Assembly: GCA_002424295.1 (NCBI GenBank)
Contig: DIQY01000052.1
Span: 1 to 12,893, forward strand
Direction: 5' to 3'
DNA: 12,893 bases
Source: Ruminococcaceae bacterium UBA5450
Lineage (GTDB): Bacteria > Bacillota > Clostridia > Oscillospirales > Acutalibacteraceae
Every line of letters begins with the position of its first letter. Position 1 is the stretch's first letter. This document shows, in pieces, positions 1 to 7,823 of this stretch. The notes beneath the pieces were generated by a model. It made no database searches. It was given only the letters and a program-made list of their open reading frames with translations, and was not told the DNA's origin. The translations under genes were made by a program, and so were the position numbers.

Positions 1-261
1 GTTTTGAATGGACTGATTGTCTTTTCCATCCGCAATCGTAAGAATGATTTTCTTTCCCAAAAGAGACTCCTGTTTCTTAGCATACTGTTCCATGTTATCA
101 CAGAGCGAGGAAATAAAAGCGTCATCCATACGATAAGCAGCAATGCCGATCCGAATTGTTTCGATGGACTGAGATGATTTTTTATTGTTCGAACAGCCGC
201 AGATAGAAAGAAAAAGTCCGGTCACAATCAGTAAAGGAATGGTACGTTTCCAGAATCTCAT
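1..261 (-). CDS. Sugar-binding lipoprotein, MglB-like (partial, C-terminal part beyond window)
   Basis: Only the first 87 residues are present; the frame runs off the left edge. The N-terminus is a lipoprotein signal: MRFWKR, a hydrophobic stretch at about residues 8-20, then Ile-Cys-Gly-Cys, with Cys23 the likely lipidated residue (Cys21 is less likely). The mature part opens with IRIGIAAYRMDDAF, which matches the first strand and sugar-contact loop of galactose/glucose-binding proteins (Asp47 and Phe49 correspond to E. coli MglB Asp14 and Phe16). It continues with ADGKDNQSIQN, like the family's ND.QS.QN segment. A clear AGGAGG (269-274) sits 7 nt before the ATG. It is the last visible gene of the regulator-kinase-binding protein operon, 36 nt after the preceding stop. 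Likely an extracellular hexose-binding protein; whether it serves transport or sensing is not shown. Confidence 0.85.
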   Translation of the reverse strand, partial: MRFWKRTIPLLIVTGLFLSICGCSNNKKSSQSIETIRIGIAAYRMDDAFISSLCDNMEQYAKKQESLLGKKIILTIADGKDNQSIQN

Positions 262-297
262 AGTAGAGCCTCCTTTTTTACTGAGATTATTTGCAAA

Positions 298-1275
298 TTA
301 TTGGGAGAATGGAAAGAGCAGACGTTGATTTTCTTTTGTATAGAGATCCTCTCCGTTTACAATGGAATAATCAATGACGGTGTTTTGTAAAGATTGTTTA
401 TTTAGGATATTTACAGCTTTCTGTAGACCAAGGTAGCCGATATTAAATTCATTTTGAACACCCAGAGCAGAGATAATATGATCTTCCAGATAGGAGACTA
501 CCTGACGAGTTGAGCCGACGCCAAAAATTTGTACAGAGGTAACGCCGGAGGGGGATAGCTCTTGTTCTGCTTTGGCCACAAGCTCAGATGTATCGCTGTC
601 AAACGCAGCAACTTTGCTCACGGAAGGTCCGTGCAAAAGGGTAAGCAGTTGATTATAAGCTTCGGTAGAATCTTCGGGAAGAGCCCATTCCACAAAGGAA
701 ACGTTTTCTTCCTGCAGCTTTGATTTAGCCCCCTGATAACGTTCAGCACAACTCGTTCTGGAAAGATTGCGGTTTACAAGCGCAATCGGTTTTTCAGATT
801 TGGCCGGATCATTTAACATTCGCTCGGATAATGTTTCTCCTAAGGCAATATTATCACAGCGAATATAAGGAATATCATCGGCATCCGCAATTTCGGAATC
901 AATGGTGACGACGGGAACTGAACGGGCAGCTTTTCGAATTGGTTCCTCGAGGTCTTCCGAATTAACGGGGGCAATCACAATGGCATCTGCACCATTTTCA
1001 ACTTCACGCTCCAGCATTTGAATTTGTTCCTGTGCATCATTGTCTTTGGAAAGATAAACGGGAGTGAATTCTACTTTATAATCAGATGCCGCCTGCGTAA
1101 TTCCCTGCTCCATTTTAGACCAAGCTTCTCCTTTTTTTCCGCCTGCAAGAAAGGAAATTTTTCGAATCTGCGGTTGTGTTTGTGAAAAAGGAATGCCTTG
1201 TGAAATAATGGCCAGAAAGATCAGAAAAAAGATGAGGATAACTGAAAAGATAATCAGACTGCGGTGCTTTTTCAA
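298..1275 (-). CDS. Membrane-anchored periplasmic-binding-protein-like sensor (Peripl_BP_4 type)
   Basis: A 325-residue type I sugar-binding-protein fold. The start is a TTG whose last two bases overlap the kinase's TGA stop (TTGA). It is supported by the signal-anchor that immediately follows: MKKHRS, then a very hydrophobic run at about residues 7-25. There is no lipobox Cys and no strong cleavage site, so the protein may stay tethered by an uncleaved N-terminal helix. Recognisable family landmarks are the KISFLAGG first strand, GADAIVIAPVNSEDL, PVVTIDSEI and VAAFDSDTSE. The usual C-lobe Asp of GVD/GFD is replaced (IFGVGSTRQ), and the LND loop Asn is also changed. It is translationally coupled to the sensor kinase, so a role as the kinase's sugar-sensing partner is inferred, as for XylFII of the clostridial xylose system. 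A transport role cannot be excluded. Confidence 0.85.
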   Translation of the reverse strand: MKKHRSLIIFSVILIFFLIFLAIISQGIPFSQTQPQIRKISFLAGGKKGEAWSKMEQGITQAASDYKVEFTPVYLSKDNDAQEQIQMLEREVENGADAIVIAPVNSEDLEEPIRKAARSVPVVTIDSEIADADDIPYIRCDNIALGETLSERMLNDPAKSEKPIALVNRNLSRTSCAERYQGAKSKLQEENVSFVEWALPEDSTEAYNQLLTLLHGPSVSKVAAFDSDTSELVAKAEQELSPSGVTSVQIFGVGSTRQVVSYLEDHIISALGVQNEFNIGYLGLQKAVNILNKQSLQNTVIDYSIVNGEDLYTKENQRLLFPFSQ

Positions 1276-3101
1276 ACGGGATCGCCCCCTTCTCCGGTTA
1301 CTTCTGCGATAGTTTTAACGGGAAGATGAATCCTTGCAAGTGTTCCTTCGTCTGGTTGGCTCAAAATCGTTAAGCCGTATTCTTTTCCAAAATAGAGCTG
1401 AATCCGCTCATTGACATTTCTTAAGCCAACACCGGAACCTTTTCCTGTCTTTGGTTTTTGAGCGCTGTCCAGAAAAAGTGACTGTGCTTGCTCTGGGGGC
1501 ATACCTGGTCCGTTATCCACAACGTCAATAAAGAGATCTTTTTCTTTTCGGTAAGCACGGATATGAATTTCACCATCGCCGTCCATAAATTCCATGCCGT
1601 GATAGATCGCATTTTCCACAAGAGGCTGAACGATCAGTTTAATAGTTGCACAGGAAAGGACTTCGGGTTCTGCTTCCATCGTATAGATGAATTTATTTTT
1701 GTAGCGCGTTTTCTGAATGGTCAAATAGTTACGTACATGCTCCAGCTCATCCTTTACCGAAATCACCGTTTTTCCTTTGGAGAGGCTAATGCGGAACAGC
1801 TTAGCGAGTGCGGTGACCATTTCAATCGCGCCGTCATAGTGTTCGTTTTCAATCATCCAGACAATGGAATCCAGGGTATTGTAAAGGAAATGTGGATTGA
1901 TCTGTGCCTGCAGCGCATCCATTTCACTTTTACGTTTGCTTTCCTGTTCCGCGACAATGTCGTCCATCAGCTTTCGCATCTGTTCTGCCATGGAACGAAG
2001 TGCGGAACCTAGATGGCGTACTTCATAGGAACCCCCAATAGAAATCGGTGCAGAAAGATTCCCTTTTTCCAGTTCTCGAACGGATTGCTCCAATTCTTTA
2101 ATTGGGTTTGCAATTCTTGAGGATAAAAACAAGTTTGCAGAAGCCAGAAGAAAAATAGTAAAGAATGCGAAAAACCAGATATAAGTTTGCAGCTCCGTAT
2201 AATTAGCGGTGATATCTTTTATTGGAACAACGCCGACGATTTTCCAGCCGGTATATCCAACCGTTTTTACCGAGATCATGCGCTCTTCATTTTCAAAAAT
2301 TTCTGTATGGTTTCCGTCACTGTAAGTCGCAGCGGCCAAGTTGTTTTCGTGAATTAGGTTGGAATAAATCAACTGTTGGCGGGGGTGATAGATGATTTCG
2401 CCGTCATTGCTGATTAAATAAATATAGCCCGATTCTCCTAAATCTGCATTTTTGCAGATCTGTTCAATTCCGCTGAAATTCATGTCGACTAGAAGAACAC
2501 CGTGGTAAATAGAACCGCTGCGGGTCAATTCTACCGAGCGGCTAAGAGAGACGACCCATCGATAAGGGTTATTGGAATCTACAAAAAGATTCTGTACATG
2601 CGGGACCGAAAAATGTACATTTTCAATCTTTTCTTTAGCACTTTGAAACCAATCCTGATCTTTCACATTAACGCTGCTCTTTAACTGCTGCAGTGGCTCG
2701 GAGGATAAAACGGTACCATCGTCGGAGAAAAGAGAGACTGAGACCAGAAGATCGCTGTAAGTATTGTAGAAAAGCGCCATGTCCTTATTGACGGTGTCCA
2801 TATCGGAAGCAGTATCCAAATTTGCACTTTTGATTACACGGTAGTACATGGAATCGGAAACGCGCATAATGTTGTGCAGATAATTATCAAGATTTAGGTT
2901 GATTCCGCTTAAAACTCGCTGATTGTCTTCGGAAATCATTTTTTCGTTGGTTTTTGTAAAACGGGCAGAAAGAGTCAACGTGACAACGATCATGCCCGCA
3001 ATTGCAACCAGAGTAAAAGTCAGCGAAAGCGTAAACTGAAGGCTTCGCTTTTTTAAAAGATGTCCAAATTTATCGAGTAGGTTGTGTAGACGCTGCTTCA
3101 T
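1272..3101 (-). CDS. Sensor histidine kinase, YesM/LytS-type with Cache sensor and HAMP
   Basis: 609 residues. TM1 lies at about 24-46, followed by an extracellular sensor of about 255 residues with Cache/PAS-like features (GYIYLISNDGEIIYHP near 225-240, GWKIVGVVP near 285-293). TM2 is at about 305-326, HAMP at about 327-380, and then a His_kinase domain of the LytS/YesM class. The phospho-acceptor is His404 in QINPHFLYNTL. The ATPase domain has an N-box with Asn497 (QPLVENAIYHG), a G1 box DNGPGM (529-534) and a G2 box GSGVGLRNVNER (555-566), so it should be active. The ATG overlaps the regulator's stop codon (ATGA), and its own stop overlaps the next gene's TTG start, so the three proteins are probably made together. 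Expected role: perceive an extracellular signal, directly or through the tethered binding protein, and phosphorylate the adjacent AraC-type regulator. Confidence 0.95.
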   Translation of the reverse strand: MKQRLHNLLDKFGHLLKKRSLQFTLSLTFTLVAIAGMIVVTLTLSARFTKTNEKMISEDNQRVLSGINLNLDNYLHNIMRVSDSMYYRVIKSANLDTASDMDTVNKDMALFYNTYSDLLVSVSLFSDDGTVLSSEPLQQLKSSVNVKDQDWFQSAKEKIENVHFSVPHVQNLFVDSNNPYRWVVSLSRSVELTRSGSIYHGVLLVDMNFSGIEQICKNADLGESGYIYLISNDGEIIYHPRQQLIYSNLIHENNLAAATYSDGNHTEIFENEERMISVKTVGYTGWKIVGVVPIKDITANYTELQTYIWFFAFFTIFLLASANLFLSSRIANPIKELEQSVRELEKGNLSAPISIGGSYEVRHLGSALRSMAEQMRKLMDDIVAEQESKRKSEMDALQAQINPHFLYNTLDSIVWMIENEHYDGAIEMVTALAKLFRISLSKGKTVISVKDELEHVRNYLTIQKTRYKNKFIYTMEAEPEVLSCATIKLIVQPLVENAIYHGMEFMDGDGEIHIRAYRKEKDLFIDVVDNGPGMPPEQAQSLFLDSAQKPKTGKGSGVGLRNVNERIQLYFGKEYGLTILSQPDEGTLARIHLPVKTIAEVTGEGGDPV

Positions 3102-4747
3102 GATTCAGCACTCCGATTATTCGAAGGATGTTCTTGATTAGAACGATATTTGGAAGGCGAAACGCCAAAACGTTTTTTAAAAACATAGCTGAAATAGTTA
3201 GATTCCGTATAGCCGACTTTTTCCGCAATCATGTAGGTTTTATCGTTGGTCGTATCAAGAAGATTGAGCGCGTTTTGGAGTCGGACATCTGTTAGGTAGG
3301 AAACAAAACTTTGCTCTGTTTCACGTTTAAAAACCGTTGAAAAATAAGCGGGACTCACATGCAGAAAAGAGCAAAGGGTTTCAACGGAAATGGAAGGATT
3401 GCTGTAATGCTCCTGAATAAACTGCTGAGCGTTCTGCGCAAGAAGCTTCGAAGAATCTATGCGTTCCCGCTTAATACAGGCACTGAGTGTTAAGCAGTGT
3501 TCCGTTAACCAGTTTTTCATCGCCGCGGGTGTATGCAGAGAAGAGAGCGCATTTAAAAAGTCCATATCTTTTCCAAAAATATCTTCCGGGGAGATGGCAT
3601 AATCATGTGTGATTTTCATGAGAGTCGTGATGACCTCCATGATGTAAACCTGATACTGTGTCATCGAGAGCGGCTGCTTTTCCAGTTTGGAAAACAAATA
3701 GTTGAGTACCTGACGAATTTCATTTTCACCGCCAAGCTTGATAGCACTGATCACAGTGCGCTCTTCTTCTTCGCCAAACTGCAGCTGAATTGAAGTATTG
3801 GGCTCTACGTCCTTAATATAATTTGCGCGGCTGTATCCGTGAATGCAGCCATAATCCAAAGCATTCTGGGCTTCTCGGTAAGAAAAATGAAGATTAGAAA
3901 GGCTGTAAGGACTCCCGATTCCGGCAAAAATTCGCATGCCTAGAATCGATTCGCCTCTTTTGCAGATTTCATTTAATCGGCTGACGGCGATGCCGGTGGA
4001 ACCAGGCTCAGAAAAATCAAAGAGCAGTGCTACGTCTTCAGAATAAAGAAAAGCTTGAAATTGACAATAAGAACCCAGAATTTCCTCGGCGGTACGCAGC
4101 AACGAAATCGGGACTAGTTCCTCTTTTCCGTGCAGTGCGGAAGGAATACTGTTTTCTGTTTGGTGAAAATTGAGGTCAGCATGAATCAGACCAACTGCCC
4201 AGCAGGAGCGGTCAGTAGAAAGCTGAAACAATTTTGCTTGCGATTGAAGCCGTGACTTTGAAACGCGGCCTTCCAAAAGGCTTACAAAAAACTGCTCTTT
4301 AATGACCGGAAGGCTCTCTTCATAATGGCGACGCAGCGCCTCTACATCTCGCCGGCTTGCGGATTCGTCATCCAGACGAATTTTTAAACGTTGTAAAACT
4401 TTTGTAAGATCGGCCGCGTTTACCGGTTTTAAAAGATATTCCACTACGTTTAACTGAATGGCTTTTTGTGCGTATTCAAAGTCATCATAACCGGAGAGAA
4501 TAATAAATTTGACAGAAGGGAGCAACGCTGCCGCTTTAGCAGCCATCTCCAATCCACTCATAAAAGGCATACGAATATCAGTTAAAATAACATCTGGATG
4601 CAGTCGCTCTGCCATTTCTAATGCTTCCAGTCCATTTTCTGCGGCGCCGGCGATCTCAAACCCAAGAGACTGCCACGCAATTTTCCGAATAATACCTTCT
4701 CGGATCTCTTCCTCATCATCCGCGAGGATAATACGATAATATGACAT
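3098..4747 (-). CDS. Response regulator, YesN-like, receiver plus AraC-type DNA-binding domain
   Basis: 549 residues. The N-terminal receiver domain (about 3-120) has the acidic pair Asp10/Asp11, phospho-acceptor Asp57 in ILTDIRMP, Ser85 in LSGYDDF and Lys107 in LLKPV, so all key residues are intact. A central region of about 300 residues lacks an obvious catalytic motif, as is usual for long YesN proteins. The C-terminus (about 435-537) is an AraC/XylS domain with two helix-turn-helix units (around SVETLCSFLHVSPAYFSTVF and KTYMIAEKVGYTESNYFSYVF) and the closing FGVSPSKYR signature. The start has AGGAGA 6-7 nt upstream. It is the first gene of the sensing operon and overlaps the kinase by 4 nt. 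The likely target is the neighbouring mglBAC operon, inferred from position; autoregulation is also possible. Confidence 0.95.
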   Translation of the reverse strand: MSYYRIILADDEEEIREGIIRKIAWQSLGFEIAGAAENGLEALEMAERLHPDVILTDIRMPFMSGLEMAAKAAALLPSVKFIILSGYDDFEYAQKAIQLNVVEYLLKPVNAADLTKVLQRLKIRLDDESASRRDVEALRRHYEESLPVIKEQFFVSLLEGRVSKSRLQSQAKLFQLSTDRSCWAVGLIHADLNFHQTENSIPSALHGKEELVPISLLRTAEEILGSYCQFQAFLYSEDVALLFDFSEPGSTGIAVSRLNEICKRGESILGMRIFAGIGSPYSLSNLHFSYREAQNALDYGCIHGYSRANYIKDVEPNTSIQLQFGEEEERTVISAIKLGGENEIRQVLNYLFSKLEKQPLSMTQYQVYIMEVITTLMKITHDYAISPEDIFGKDMDFLNALSSLHTPAAMKNWLTEHCLTLSACIKRERIDSSKLLAQNAQQFIQEHYSNPSISVETLCSFLHVSPAYFSTVFKRETEQSFVSYLTDVRLQNALNLLDTTNDKTYMIAEKVGYTESNYFSYVFKKRFGVSPSKYRSNQEHPSNNRSAES

Positions 4748-4802
4748 TTTCAGTCTCCTAATAATGTATAAAAATTTCAGTCAAAAAAATTTATTTTTCT
4801 TT

Positions 4803-4831
4803 ATTTTATCATTAGTCTTTCCTTTCTGCAA
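4803..4831 (-). promoter_or_regulatory. Candidate promoter of the regulator-kinase-binding protein operon
   Basis: Read on the minus strand: TTGCAG, a 17-nt spacer, then TAAAAT (5 of 6 to TATAAT), about 55 nt before the regulator ATG and downstream of the mglC terminator. The -35 match is weak (3 of 6), as is common for activator-dependent promoters. A second possibility nearer the gene (TTGACT followed by TATACA/TACATT-like sequence, roughly 4760-4785) has poor spacing and would place the start site almost on the ribosome binding site. Confidence 0.4.
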
Positions 4832-4866
4832 CTGTAGCTTTTTTATGGATTCATATAAAAAATAAA

Positions 4867-4890
4867 AAGGCGAAGCCAAAGCTTCGCCTT
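4867..4890 (-). terminator. Rho-independent terminator after mglC
   Basis: A perfect 10-bp inverted repeat (AAGGCGAAGC and GCTTCGCCTT) with a 4-nt loop. On the minus strand it is followed by a T-rich run (TTTTTATTTTTT). It lies about 30 nt downstream of the mglC stop and so ends the mglBAC transcript and separates it from the sensing operon. On the plus strand only a few T residues follow, so it is mainly a minus-strand terminator. Confidence 0.85.
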
Positions 4891-4919
4891 CTAAGAGATT
4901 TTTGAAAAAGAGGAAAAGA

Positions 4920-6167
4920 TTATCTTCTGCGATATTTGCCCATATCGATTGCAACAGCAACGGCAATGATGATGCCTTTGATCACTTGCTGCCACATGGG
5001 GCTGACACCGATGAACTGAAGACCATATTGAATAACGGTGAAGATCAGAACGCCGGAGACAATGCCGCCGATCTTGCCAATGCCGCCGTTTAAGGATACG
5101 CCGCCGACCACGCAGGCGGCGATAGCATCCAATTCGTAGCCGTTGCCATAGTTATTGGTAGCGCCTGCTGTACGGGCAGCTTCCAAAACGCCTGCAATGC
5201 CATAAAGGAATGCAGCCAAAATGAAGATCAGCATAATGGTTTTAAAAACATTTACGCCGGAAACGACAGCGGCTTCACGGTTGCCGCCGACTGCGTAAAC
5301 ATTTTTGCCAAACACTGTTTTGTTCAGAACGAACCAAATAATTACACAGGTAATAAGTGCGATCGGAATCAGTACTGAAATGCCAACAAAGGTACTCCCG
5401 CCAATGTTTTGGAAGATCTTTTTCTGGCCGATTACAGTAAAGTCCGGACGAACACCACCGATTGGCTGAGAGTTATTCGGTGGCATATCGAAATAAAGGC
5501 TACATGCACCGTAGATCATAACCTGGGTAGCTAGTGTTGCAATGAATGGGTGCATATCGAATTTTGCAACAAGGAATCCGTTTAAAACACCGAACAAAAC
5601 GCAGGCAGCCACCGCAGCCAAAATTGGCACGATAACCGGAAGTGCCGGTAGATTCGGGAAAAAGCGGTTTGCATAAGTTGCGGTCTGCAGCATTGAGGTG
5701 GAAAGCACAGCGGCTAAGCCAACCATACGGCCTGCAGAAAGGTCGGTACCTGCAATTAACAGTGTAAAGCAGATGCCTAATGCGATGATCAGACGGGGGG
5801 AAGCCTGTGTCATGATATCAAGCAAAACCTGATATTTCATAAAACGGGGTTCCTTGATCATGATAAATACGACTAGTGCCAGAAGAGCAATCATAATCGC
5901 ATTATTTGTCAGGAATGTTTTTGCGTTTGATCTGGAGAATTCAACAGGAACACTGTGCTGTTCTTTCCGTAGCAGCTGAAAAACTCCATATGCGCCGGTA
6001 ACGATGCCAACCAGCAAAATGTACATCCAAAGATCGTAAACTTGATCCTTTGGCGCGGCAACTGCAACAATGATAGAAATTAGAATCAGTGCAGCGCCTA
6101 TTAACGCAAAAATTGTTGCATATTTTTTGCGAGTGATTGTGTTCGTGGCTTTTGCGGTTGCTCCCAT
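4920..6167 (-). CDS. mglC: Galactose/methyl-galactoside ABC transporter permease MglC
   Basis: 415 residues, BPD_transp_2 (sugar permease) family. It contains the MglC hallmark AGTDLSAGR (139-147), FGKNVYAVGGN (287-296), ATNNYGNGYELDAIAACVVGGVS (about 336-358) and a C-terminal QQVIKGIIIAVAVAIDMGKY, closely similar to enterobacterial MglC. The start is taken at 6167 because TGAGGT (6173-6178) lies 5 nt before it; an in-frame ATG at 6191 has no ribosome binding site. About 80 N-terminal residues with two extra membrane segments (about 18-38 and 45-65) precede the region that matches E. coli MglC (336 residues as known for that protein). It forms the membrane channel with MglA, which energises uptake of hexose delivered by MglB. 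Last gene of mglBAC. Confidence 0.95.
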   Translation of the reverse strand: MGATAKATNTITRKKYATIFALIGAALILISIIVAVAAPKDQVYDLWMYILLVGIVTGAYGVFQLLRKEQHSVPVEFSRSNAKTFLTNNAIMIALLALVVFIMIKEPRFMKYQVLLDIMTQASPRLIIALGICFTLLIAGTDLSAGRMVGLAAVLSTSMLQTATYANRFFPNLPALPVIVPILAAVAACVLFGVLNGFLVAKFDMHPFIATLATQVMIYGACSLYFDMPPNNSQPIGGVRPDFTVIGQKKIFQNIGGSTFVGISVLIPIALITCVIIWFVLNKTVFGKNVYAVGGNREAAVVSGVNVFKTIMLIFILAAFLYGIAGVLEAARTAGATNNYGNGYELDAIAACVVGGVSLNGGIGKIGGIVSGVLIFTVIQYGLQFIGVSPMWQQVIKGIIIAVAVAIDMGKYRRR

Positions 6168-6172
6168 ATTGG

Positions 6173-6178
6173 ACCTCA
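6173..6178 (-). promoter_or_regulatory. Ribosome binding site deciding the mglC start
   Basis: TGAGGT on the minus strand, 5 nt before the ATG at 6167. The alternative ATG at 6191 is preceded by CCTATCGCACAAA, with no Shine-Dalgarno match, so the shorter form is preferred. Confidence 0.65.
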
Positions 6179-6218
6179 CTTCCCTTTCCATTTTGTGCGA
6201 TAGGAAATCACAGAAATT

Positions 6219-7721
6219 TTACATGAACTTTGTTGCAAGTTCCATTACTTTTACAGAATCGCACTCACCGGCGTTCACAATTCCTGTTACACGTCCCTCG
6301 CACATAACCATGACCCGGTCGGACATACCAAGCAGCTCCGGCATTTCGGAGGAGATCATGATTACAGATTTTCCTTCTTTAATTAACTGATGCATAATTG
6401 TGTAAATCTCATATTTTGCACCGACGTCAATTCCTCGAGTAGGCTCATCCAGAATCAGAATGTCCGGATCGGTTAGAAGCCACCGGGCGATCAAAACTTT
6501 CTGCTGATTTCCGCCGGAGAGATTCTGCATCTGCTCCAGCATGCTCGGGGTTTTTGTACGCATAGAAGCATTGCTGTCTGTTGCGGCTTTTTTGCGTGCG
6601 AAGTCGTTAATTATGCTGTGATGAACCAATTTCCCTTCATTTTCTGTAGCAATTACAGTATTGTCCAATACCGAAAGAGTGGGGAAAATTCCGGTAGCGC
6701 GGCGCTCTTCTGTCAAGAGTGCAAAACCGTGCTTCATGGCGTCTCGCGGACTTTTAATTTTAATTTCTTTGCCGTCTTTGTAAATCGTTCCGGAAACAAT
6801 CTGACGCAGTCCAAAAATTGCCTCTACGGTCTCTGTACGCTGTGCGCCGACAAGGCCGCCGATCCCAAAAATTTCGCCGCGATGAACTTCAAAGCTGACA
6901 TGCTGGAACGAACGCGGCAGAGGGGAGCAGATATCATCGACTTTAAAAACAACATCTGTACCCGGAGTATACTCCTTAGGTGGAAAACGATTGGTCATAT
7001 CACGGCCGACCATTCGGCTAATAATCAGGTCAGTAGTTAGTTCGTTTGCAGGCCAAGTACCAACGCATTGACCGTCTCGCATAATGGTTACTTCGTCGGA
7101 AATCTTTAAAATCTCTTCCATCTTGTGCGAGATATAGATGATCGCGCGTCCTTCCGATTGAAGCTTTTTAATGATCTTGAACAAATGTGCCGTTTCGTTC
7201 TCCGTTAAGGAGGAAGTGGGTTCATCCATGATGATGATCTTGGAATTATAACTGACTGCCTTTGCAATCTCAACCAACTGCAGCGTCGAAGCAGAAAGAT
7301 TTCCTGCCAAGGTTTTGGGGTTTACATCCAGATCGACTTCTTTAAAAAGTTCCTTGGTCTTTTCATACATGGCTTTATGATCAACCGCAGGTCCTCTCTT
7401 TGGGAAGCGTCCCAGCCAGATGTTTTCCATGACCGGCCGAAACCGGATCGGATGCAGCTCCTGGTGGATCATGGAAATTCCGAGGTCCAGTGCCTGCTTG
7501 GAACTGTTGATCTTCTGGGGCTTTCCCTCTAGAATGATCTCTCCACTGTCTTCCGCATAGATGCCAAATAAGCATTTCATCAATGTGGATTTTCCGGCTC
7601 CGTTTTCACCCATTAGTGCGTGTACACTGCCGGGACGGACTTTTAAACTGACGTTGTCCAACGCCTTTACTCCGGGGAACTCTTTGGTGATATTGTTCAT
7701 TTCCAGTACATATTCACCCAT
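6219..7721 (-). CDS. mglA: Galactose/methyl-galactoside ABC transporter ATP-binding protein MglA
   Basis: 500 residues, two ABC domains in one chain as in the RbsA/MglA/XylG family. Domain 1 has an intact Walker A GENGAGKST (38-46), a variant signature LSAST (142-146), Walker B IIIMDEP (162-168) and the switch His199. Domain 2 has the degenerate Walker A (GLVGAQRTE, 289-297) typical of this family, but a canonical LSGGNQQ signature (401-407) and Walker B ILILDEP (421-427). Length is close to E. coli MglA. AGGAGG lies 7 nt before the ATG. It couples ATP hydrolysis to hexose import by MglC. It sits between mglB (102-nt gap with a hairpin) and mglC (51-nt gap). The assignment to mgl rather than another sugar system rests mainly on the neighbouring MglB and MglC. 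Confidence 0.95.
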   Translation of the reverse strand: MGEYVLEMNNITKEFPGVKALDNVSLKVRPGSVHALMGENGAGKSTLMKCLFGIYAEDSGEIILEGKPQKINSSKQALDLGISMIHQELHPIRFRPVMENIWLGRFPKRGPAVDHKAMYEKTKELFKEVDLDVNPKTLAGNLSASTLQLVEIAKAVSYNSKIIIMDEPTSSLTENETAHLFKIIKKLQSEGRAIIYISHKMEEILKISDEVTIMRDGQCVGTWPANELTTDLIISRMVGRDMTNRFPPKEYTPGTDVVFKVDDICSPLPRSFQHVSFEVHRGEIFGIGGLVGAQRTETVEAIFGLRQIVSGTIYKDGKEIKIKSPRDAMKHGFALLTEERRATGIFPTLSVLDNTVIATENEGKLVHHSIINDFARKKAATDSNASMRTKTPSMLEQMQNLSGGNQQKVLIARWLLTDPDILILDEPTRGIDVGAKYEIYTIMHQLIKEGKSVIMISSEMPELLGMSDRVMVMCEGRVTGIVNAGECDSVKVMELATKFM

Positions 7722-7748
7722 CAGCGATCCTCCTTTTCTTATAAAATA

Positions 7749-7785
7749 ACGGGGAACGGAAAGCGCCTGCTTTCGCGTTCCCCGT
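7749..7785 (-). terminator. Intra-operon hairpin between mglB and mglA (attenuator or mRNA stabiliser)
   Basis: An inverted repeat of 10 + 5 bp: ACGGGGAACG then GAAAG on the left, CTTTC then CGTTCCCCGT on the right, with one bulged G and a 6-nt loop. On the minus strand it is followed by TATTTTAT and then the mglA ribosome binding site. The T tract is weak, so partial termination or protection of the mglB message is more likely than full termination. Either would give more binding protein than ATPase/permease. Confidence 0.75.
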
Positions 7786-7823
7786 GGACAGACTTAGATA
7801 GAAAATTCAGTCAATGCTGAATT

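Noticed and set aside
1488..2012. Plus-strand open frame of 174 codons
   Set aside because: It is a shadow of the kinase domain on the other strand; the minus-strand product has every kinase motif.
6618..7040. Plus-strand open frame of 140 codons
   Set aside because: It is antisense to the second ABC domain of mglA and has no start signals.
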